From an uncultured Methanomassiliicoccaceae archaeon (GTDB lineage: Archaea > Thermoplasmatota > Thermoplasmata > Methanomassiliicoccales > Methanomethylophilaceae), in NCBI GenBank assembly GCA_905187815.1, contig CAJJJM010000002.1, forward strand, positions 124,001 to 188,000: a stretch of DNA of 64,000 nt, given 5' to 3'. Of this stretch, positions 59,780 to 64,000 are shown piece by piece. Under the pieces are notes generated by a model. That model saw nothing but the letters and a program-made list of their open reading frames with translations, was not told the origin of the DNA and searched no databases. Positions within the stretch are counted from its first letter, which is position 1. Every line of letters begins with the position of its first letter. Made by a program: the position numbers and the translations under genes.

Positions 59780-60778
59780 TCAGTCCCTCATCCTGTGGAT
59801 CTCATCGGGCTTCAGGATGCCCTTCTCCGTGATGAACCCGGTCACGAGCTCCGCCGGTGTGACATCGAATGCCGGGTTCAGCGCGTGGGATGCCTCCGGC
59901 GCGATCCTGGTGCCGTTCATCATGGTGACCTCCTCCTCGGATCTCTGCTCGATGACGATGTCCTTCCCGGATTCCATCGAGAGGTCGAACGTGGAGATGG
60001 GTGCGGCGACGTAGAACGGGATGCCGAAGTGCTTGGCGACGATCGCCTTGTCGAAGGTCCCGATCTTGTTGGCGAAGTCGCCGTTGGCGGCGATCCTGTC
60101 CGCGCCCGTGATTATCATGTCGACGCCCTGGCTCATGTAGTATGCCGAGGCGCCGTCCGGGATGATCCTGTGGTCGATGCCCTCCTGCGCCAGCTCCCAT
60201 GCGGTGAGCTGCATCCCCTGGAGACGGGGGCGCGTCTCAGATACGTAGACGAAGAAGTCCACTCCGCGGGAATGGGCGTCCCTCATCGGGGCCAGGGCGG
60301 TACCCACGTCGACGGTTGCCAGGGCACCCGCGTTGCAGTGTGTCATGAGCCTCATCCCGTCCCTGATCAGCTGTCCTCCGAACCTTCCGATGGCGGTGCA
60401 TTTGTCGACCATCATCTGTGCGTAACCGTCAGCGGCCTCCACTGGATCCGATCCGTCCCTGAGCCTGTCGTACATGTAGTCGACGGCGTAGAACAGATCG
60501 TAGGCGGTCGGTCTCGCGGCCTTTATGTCCTTGGCGGCCACGTCGAGGTCGCATCCCTTCAGAGCGGCGATGCACATGGCGTATGCCGCGGTCGCACCGA
60601 TGGACGGTGCTCCGCGCGTAGTCATGTTCCTGATGGCTTCGGCCACGTCGAGGTAGTCGTCGAAACCGACTATGACTATCCCTGCCGGGAGACGTCTCTG
60701 GTCGATCATCATCACCCTGCCGTCCTCGAACCATACGGCACGGATGTTCTTCTGCACACCGTCGATCGTGGCTTTCAT
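59780..60778 (-). CDS. mtnA: Methylthioribose-1-phosphate isomerase
   Basis: This enzyme converts 5-methylthioribose-1-phosphate (or 5-deoxyribose-1-phosphate) to the ribulose form. The 332-residue protein has MTTRGAPSIGATAAYAM, the active cysteine in MTHCNAGALATVD and the acid in TGADRIAANGDFANKIGT. It is related to the ribose-1,5-bisphosphate isomerase at 13.98 kb but has the MtnA-specific motifs. GGTGAC precedes ATG 60778, and the TATA box lies at 60811-60818. Confidence 0.92.
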   Translation of the reverse strand: MKATIDGVQKNIRAVWFEDGRVMMIDQRRLPAGIVIVGFDDYLDVAEAIRNMTTRGAPSIGATAAYAMCIAALKGCDLDVAAKDIKAARPTAYDLFYAVDYMYDRLRDGSDPVEAADGYAQMMVDKCTAIGRFGGQLIRDGMRLMTHCNAGALATVDVGTALAPMRDAHSRGVDFFVYVSETRPRLQGMQLTAWELAQEGIDHRIIPDGASAYYMSQGVDMIITGADRIAANGDFANKIGTFDKAIVAKHFGIPFYVAAPISTFDLSMESGKDIVIEQRSEEEVTMMNGTRIAPEASHALNPAFDVTPAELVTGFITEKGILKPDEIHRMRD

Positions 60779-60810
60779 GCTGTCACCTTGTCACGGCGAT
60801 GCAATCCTAG

Positions 60811-60839
60811 TCTTAAAACAGTCGCGGGTGCGCGCGTTA
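60811..60839 (-). promoter_or_regulatory. mtnA promoter with GC-rich upstream element
   Basis: On the minus strand TTTTAAGA (60811-60818) is centred about 37 nt before the mtnA ATG, predicting a leader of about 11 nt that carries GGTGAC. About 20 nt upstream of the box is CGCGCGTTA (60831-60839, plus strand), identical to the element upstream of the apt TATA box. Confidence 0.5.
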
Positions 60840-60922
60840 GCCAGCATGGGCACGCAACCGAGCTCTCGAACTATCCCTGAAGGAACCCTTAATAACTGGA
60901 ACAGGATATCCCAGCGATTGAA

Positions 60923-61681
60923 TTGAACGACGGCCCGCTCACCGATTTCGAACTCTACTATACGAGAAACGGACTAGTACAGGTGTCCAACGACGTAAGG
61001 CGTAGGATTCTCCACGAGCTGTCGGACAAGAACCTTTCTCTCACCGATCTCTCGAAGATCACCGGCAAGGCCCAGTCCACCCTCTCGGTCCACCTGGACA
61101 AGATGGTCTCCGAGGGTCTGATCGCCGCCCATGACGATCCGGACGACAGCCGCAGGAAGGTGTACTCTCTGGTTTCGGTGATGCTGGCACATTCGAAGCC
61201 GCCATCCGATGTGGCGATGACGATGGCTCTGAACTCCCTCACGGAGATTGCCGATGACCCTATCAAGACCCGCGACATGCTTGCCAGGTTCCTGTTCCTC
61301 GGGTTCGACGCCATGGGTCTGTCCGTGGGTCCGATGGCATCCATGCTCGGCTCAATACACGCCATGGCCCTGGGTGGAATCCTCTCCGGAAACAGCATCG
61401 AGGATACTGTGGCGAACGCCCGCGACTACTACAAGAAGATGGGGTTCGGGGACGCCAGCGTGTTCTCCCTCAAGCCGCTCACGATAATCATAAAGGACGA
61501 TGTCCCCTTCACAGAGGACTCCGCGAAGTCCCTCGGATACTATGCCTCGGGCTTCTTCTGCAAGGTCCTCGAGGATGCCACCAACAACACGTACGAGATG
61601 GTGTCCAACGAGGTGTTCGGCTCCGATTACAACTACTTCCGCTTCGTACTCGAGCCGGTCGCGAAGAGCCAGATAATCTGA
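60923..61681 (+). CDS. ArsR-type HTH regulator with V4R domain (MsvR-like)
   Basis: The 252-residue protein has an N-terminal winged helix (about 20-85, RRRILHELSDKNLSLTDLSK and QSTLSVHLDKMVSEGL) and a C-terminal V4R domain (about 150-245). This is the layout of MsvR, a methanogen redox regulator. It has only one cysteine (in SGFFCKVLED), so the multi-cysteine redox switch of MsvR is missing. It starts at TTG 60923; there is no ATG before residue 55. CTTAATAAC (60888-60896) is a probable TATA box. It is divergent from mtnA. Confidence 0.83.
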   Translation: MNDGPLTDFELYYTRNGLVQVSNDVRRRILHELSDKNLSLTDLSKITGKAQSTLSVHLDKMVSEGLIAAHDDPDDSRRKVYSLVSVMLAHSKPPSDVAMTMALNSLTEIADDPIKTRDMLARFLFLGFDAMGLSVGPMASMLGSIHAMALGGILSGNSIEDTVANARDYYKKMGFGDASVFSLKPLTIIIKDDVPFTEDSAKSLGYYASGFFCKVLEDATNNTYEMVSNEVFGSDYNYFRFVLEPVAKSQII

Positions 61682-62314
61682 TCAGCGTCTCGGTTCGAAG
61701 GTCAGGAGAGCGCCGTTGCCGAGCGTCTCCACATCGCGGAGGTCCATCCTGACGCCGTCGGGTACGACCCATCCGTCGCCGTCGCACGGTGTGGGTGCAT
61801 CGGACCCGCCGATCACGAGGCCGCCGACGAACACGGTGTAGCGGTCGACGAGTCCCGCTCTGAAGAACGAGGCGATCGTGCGTCCCCCGCCCTCGACGAG
61901 CAGGCTCTCGATTCCGACTTCGTCAGCAAGCTCCTCCAGCACGGCCTCCAGGTCTATTGTGTCCTTCCCGGCCCTGATCGTCTCCTCACAGTCCCATTCG
62001 CGGTCGCAGTCCTCCAGGGTGACCATGATCGTGGGCGCCCTCTCGTCCAGGATCTTCGCATCATCGGGCGTCCTCCCATGGGGGTCAAGCACCACGCGCA
62101 CAGGGTTGGTGTCGTAGTCCAGGTCCTTCAGGGTGAGGTGCGGGTCGTCCGCGATCACGGTGCCGACGCCGACCAGTATGGCGTCATACTTCCTGCGGAG
62201 GTTCTTGGCGCGCGCCTTGTCCTCCTCGGAGGATATGGTCACCTGGGTGCGGTCGCATCCGGCGATCTTCCCGTCCGCGGACATCGCGCAGTTCACGTGG
62301 ACGAACGGCCTCAT
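61682..62314 (-). CDS. arfC: Diaminohydroxyphosphoribosylaminopyrimidine-phosphate reductase (RibD-C type)
   Basis: This reductase acts on 2,5-diamino-6-(ribosylamino)-4(3H)-pyrimidinone 5'-phosphate in archaeal riboflavin synthesis, which also feeds F420. The 210-residue protein has VNCAMSADGKIAG, the LVGVGTVIADDPHLT substrate segment and SLLVEGGGRTIASFF. It overlaps rtcA by 4 nt on the same strand and ends directly against the regulator gene, tail to tail. Confidence 0.9.
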   Translation of the reverse strand: MRPFVHVNCAMSADGKIAGCDRTQVTISSEEDKARAKNLRRKYDAILVGVGTVIADDPHLTLKDLDYDTNPVRVVLDPHGRTPDDAKILDERAPTIMVTLEDCDREWDCEETIRAGKDTIDLEAVLEELADEVGIESLLVEGGGRTIASFFRAGLVDRYTVFVGGLVIGGSDAPTPCDGDGWVVPDGVRMDLRDVETLGNGALLTFEPRR

Positions 62315-63348
62315 GATTTCGCCCCCGGCGTGACGCTGAATCTGTACACGTCCTCCTTCCTCTCGACGCCGAACTTGACATCAAGGAACGATTCAAGGGT
62401 GTCCATCTGGCTGAGGAGGTGCTTGCTGATCCTGGAGACGGAGAAGCTGCTGCACTCCTCCGCCATCGCCATGTACGGGAGCAGCTGGTCGGCGGTGTGC
62501 ACGTCCATGGTCGAACCGCTCTCCATCTCTCTGATGAGGTCGACGGCTGCGTCCTTCCCGCACTTGTCCGGCGGATGCCCCCTCGACGAGAGGGCGTTGC
62601 TCCCAAGCATGCCGTTCTCGTACTCTGCGACGAGGACGATGCCGGCACCCTGGCTCCCACCATCGGTCCTCTGGAGCTCGAACTCCACGTCGGCATAGGG
62701 CTTCAGGGCCTCGGCGCAGCTCCTCATCATCTCCTGGGGCACCCAGTCGGAGAGGCGCTGGCAGAAGCACACGCCCCTCACGGACACGAGCTCTCCGAGC
62801 GTGTCCTGGTTCAGGGGTTTGATGGTGCCGATGGGATCCAGGGTCGCGATGACGCGTCCCCCTCCCTGGGGGTAGAATCCGCGATCGATGACCTTGGCGT
62901 CCGCGTTGATGTTCATGCGGCTCATCATCGGGAACAGGAGCGTCTGATAGTAGTCTATTGGTGGCGCCCACATGACGTTCGTGCCGCCGCATATGTCTAC
63001 CGTCAACCTCTGGGTGTGGTTGCGGGCCGCAAGGAGCATGGCCTGAAGGACGAGACTGATGCTGCCGGCGGAGCTGATGTTCACGTCGATGTTGTACACC
63101 TGCTCGTCGCCGGGGACGAAGAAGAGGTCCCCGGATCCTATCTTGCAGCCCTCGACCTCCGATCCGGTCATGCGGGCGACCGCGTTGACGGCCGCAACAT
63201 GCTGTCTGGAAAGACCGTTGGTGGGCCTGTTCTCCCTGATGCGGGTCAGGTGCACCGGTATCCCCGTGACCGTGGACATCGCCACGGTGGTACGGACCAT
63301 CTGTCCGCCACCCTCTCCGCGGGAACCGTCAATCTCTAGCATGTCCAT
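62311..63348 (-). CDS. rtcA: RNA 3'-terminal phosphate cyclase
   Basis: This enzyme converts an RNA 3'-phosphate to a 2',3'-cyclic phosphate with ATP. The 345-residue protein has the family start EIDGSRGEGGGQMVRTT, RPTNGLSRQHVAAV, the RGFYPQGGGRVIA block and a late histidine in MDVHTADQLLPY for adenylation. A TATA-like box about 26 nt upstream suggests a leaderless start at ATG 63348. arfC follows with a 4-nt overlap. Confidence 0.92.
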   Translation of the reverse strand: MDMLEIDGSRGEGGGQMVRTTVAMSTVTGIPVHLTRIRENRPTNGLSRQHVAAVNAVARMTGSEVEGCKIGSGDLFFVPGDEQVYNIDVNISSAGSISLVLQAMLLAARNHTQRLTVDICGGTNVMWAPPIDYYQTLLFPMMSRMNINADAKVIDRGFYPQGGGRVIATLDPIGTIKPLNQDTLGELVSVRGVCFCQRLSDWVPQEMMRSCAEALKPYADVEFELQRTDGGSQGAGIVLVAEYENGMLGSNALSSRGHPPDKCGKDAAVDLIREMESGSTMDVHTADQLLPYMAMAEECSSFSVSRISKHLLSQMDTLESFLDVKFGVERKEDVYRFSVTPGAKS

Positions 63349-63419
63349 GGGCTGGAGTATGTGGGACGAATAGAAAAAACCGACAGTCGGACGATGGGAG
63401 TTGTGAAGAAAAGGGATGG

Positions 63420-63494
63420 TAGCGAGGGGTCGATTTGAACGACCGGTCTCCGGGTTATGAGCCCGACGGGATATCCTGGCTACCCCACCTCGCT
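63420..63494 (-). tRNA. Initiator tRNA-Met (CAT)
   Basis: A full cloverleaf is seen with a 7-bp acceptor stem (AGCGAGG/CCTCGCT), anticodon loop CTCATAA and T arm GGTCG-TTCAAAT-CGACC. Three consecutive G:C pairs in the anticodon stem (GGG/CCC) and the A1:U72 pair mark the archaeal initiator. The CCA end is encoded at 63417-63419. No intron is present. Confidence 0.95.
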
Positions 63495-63514
63495 ATAATC
63501 GATGCTAAACGGGG

Positions 63515-63525
63515 GGTGGTATAAA
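63515..63525 (-). promoter_or_regulatory. TATA box of the initiator tRNA gene
   Basis: TTATTTATACC on the minus strand is centred about 26 nt upstream of the tRNA 5' end, the normal archaeal spacing. Confidence 0.6.
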
Positions 63526-63533
63526 TAATTATG

Positions 63534-63561
63534 TGGGACGCTGGCCATGCCAGCAGTCCCA
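63534..63561 (-). terminator. Hairpin after the SCP2 gene
   Basis: GGGAC-GCTGGC pairs with GCCAGC-(A)-GTCCC around a CAT loop, giving an 11-bp stem with one bulge, 8 nt past the SCP2 stop. It separates the SCP2 gene from the tRNA promoter. Confidence 0.5.
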
Positions 63562-63568
63562 TTTAGGT

Positions 63569-63901
63569 TCAGAAAAGCTTCTTCAGGAACATCAGGTCGT
63601 CGATCTTCCCCTTGACCGCGATCTTCTTCAGGACATAGGCGCGCATGGGCCTGAGGGTCCCGTCGATGAGTCCGCGGAGGTTCTCGGGGGTGGTCGTGAC
63701 CGTGACGTCTGCGTCTTCGAGAAGCCCGGGTTCGAAGTAGTAGATCTTGGCGTCCTTCAGCTTCAGGCTGTAGGACTCTGTGCCGAGGTCTAGGTTGAAG
63801 CTCTTGGTGAGGGGCTCGACCTCCTTCCTGAGGTTCTCGTCCTTCTCCATCTTCCTGTGGAACCTGTCGATGACTTCCTGGATCTCCTGCTGCATAGTCA
63901 T
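63569..63901 (-). CDS. SCP2 sterol-carrier-like protein
   Basis: The 110-residue protein matches the SCP2 fold. It has an N-terminal helix (about 5-30) and the sheet region SFNLDLGTESYSLKLKDAK, then DADVTVTTTPENLRGLIDGT and a final KGKIDDLMFLKKLF. Archaea lack sterols, so a lipid or fatty-acyl ligand is likely. GGTGA lies five to six bases before ATG 63901. It lies 5 nt after the stop of a partial gene at the window edge, probably in the same operon. Confidence 0.82.
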   Translation of the reverse strand: MTMQQEIQEVIDRFHRKMEKDENLRKEVEPLTKSFNLDLGTESYSLKLKDAKIYYFEPGLLEDADVTVTTTPENLRGLIDGTLRPMRAYVLKKIAVKGKIDDLMFLKKLF

Positions 63902-63906
63902 GTGTT

Positions 63907-64000
63907 TCACCAGTCGCTGATCTTCGTGTTCTTCCTTGCGGACAGCATCTGTCTGACAGGTTCCCATGAGCATCTCACATGCTCCGGCGCCCTACCGTTC
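63907..64000 (-). CDS. C-terminal fragment of a gene running off the right edge
   Basis: On the minus strand a frame is open from the window edge to TGA at 63909-63907, with the last residues reading PVRQMLSARKNTKISDW. Codon use fits the genome (AGG, AAG, AAC, ATC), and the stop lies 5 nt before the SCP2 start, as in the operons here. Only about 30 residues are visible and I cannot name the family. Confidence 0.45.
   Translation of the reverse strand, partial: NGRAPEHVRCSWEPVRQMLSARKNTKISDW

Noticed and set aside
1..64000. CRISPR arrays, insertion sequences, prophage or plasmid genes
   Set aside because: I saw no regularly spaced repeats, transposases, integrases or terminal repeats. The only possible relic of mobile DNA is the broken Panacea gene.

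Overview
The window reads as chromosomal DNA of a methanogenic archaeon of the order Methanomassiliicoccales (class Thermoplasmata). The evidence is a complete F420H2-dehydrogenase-like operon (fpoABCDHIJJKLMN) with no electron-input subunit next to it, methanogenesis marker protein 11, a radical SAM protein of the Ta0216 type first known from Thermoplasma, archaeal lipid genes (GGPP synthase, geranylgeranyl reductase, CDP-archaeol synthase), aIF5A, Nop5, Nob1, an Sm-like protein and an archaeal initiator tRNA. The DNA is GC-rich and strongly GC3-biased, so long open frames antisense to real genes are common and were ignored. Genes that start a transcript often have a TATA box about 25 nt before an ATG or GTG, which implies leaderless mRNAs. 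Operon-internal genes often start with GTG or TTG behind a purine-rich ribosome-binding site.

Left part (1-12.3 kb): the tail of an HD-domain protein; an uncharacterised five-gene minus-strand operon (SPFH protein with two zinc ribbons, coiled-coil protein, four-helix membrane protein, two further zinc-binding proteins); a bacterial-looking ammonium-assimilation pair (type III glutamine synthetase and large glutamate synthase); and adenine phosphoribosyltransferase. A short unannotated transcription unit follows, then a single-domain RNase III and a frameshifted Panacea (DUF4065) gene.

13.9-18.5 kb holds the archaeal AMP pathway as an operon: ribose-1,5-bisphosphate isomerase, form III RuBisCO and AMP phosphorylase, coupled to a polysaccharide-deacetylase-like gene. 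With apt nearby, AMP ribose goes to 3-phosphoglycerate and adenine can be salvaged. 18.5-23.1 kb carries an MFS exporter, a zinc-phospholipase-like protein and two tandem ferredoxin-tailed aldo/keto reductases. 23.2-28.3 kb is one operon: folD, tpt1, methanogenesis marker 11, a cis-prenyltransferase and a B12-type radical SAM protein; proC converges on it and diverges from fpo.

29.2-39.6 kb is the Fpo-like proton pump. FpoI carries four [4Fe-4S] motifs instead of two and FpoJ is split. Lipid genes (idsA, ggr, carS), nob1, pyrE, a family 4 uracil-DNA glycosylase and a HAD phosphatase follow. 45-50 kb is smc-scpA-scpB. 50.5-55.3 kb has an Sm-like protein and an ABC importer with a fused double permease, two ATPases and a PhoU-like DUF47 protein, but no binding protein. 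55-63.9 kb has phosphoglucosamine mutase, aIF5A-agmatinase, an mtnA-aldolase-nop5 operon (methylthioribose or deoxyribose salvage), an MsvR-like regulator, a riboflavin/F420 pathway reductase with RNA 3'-phosphate cyclase, initiator tRNA-Met and an SCP2 protein. Three very small reading frames with their own promoter-like boxes are proposed at 12.5, 50.3 and 57.9 kb.
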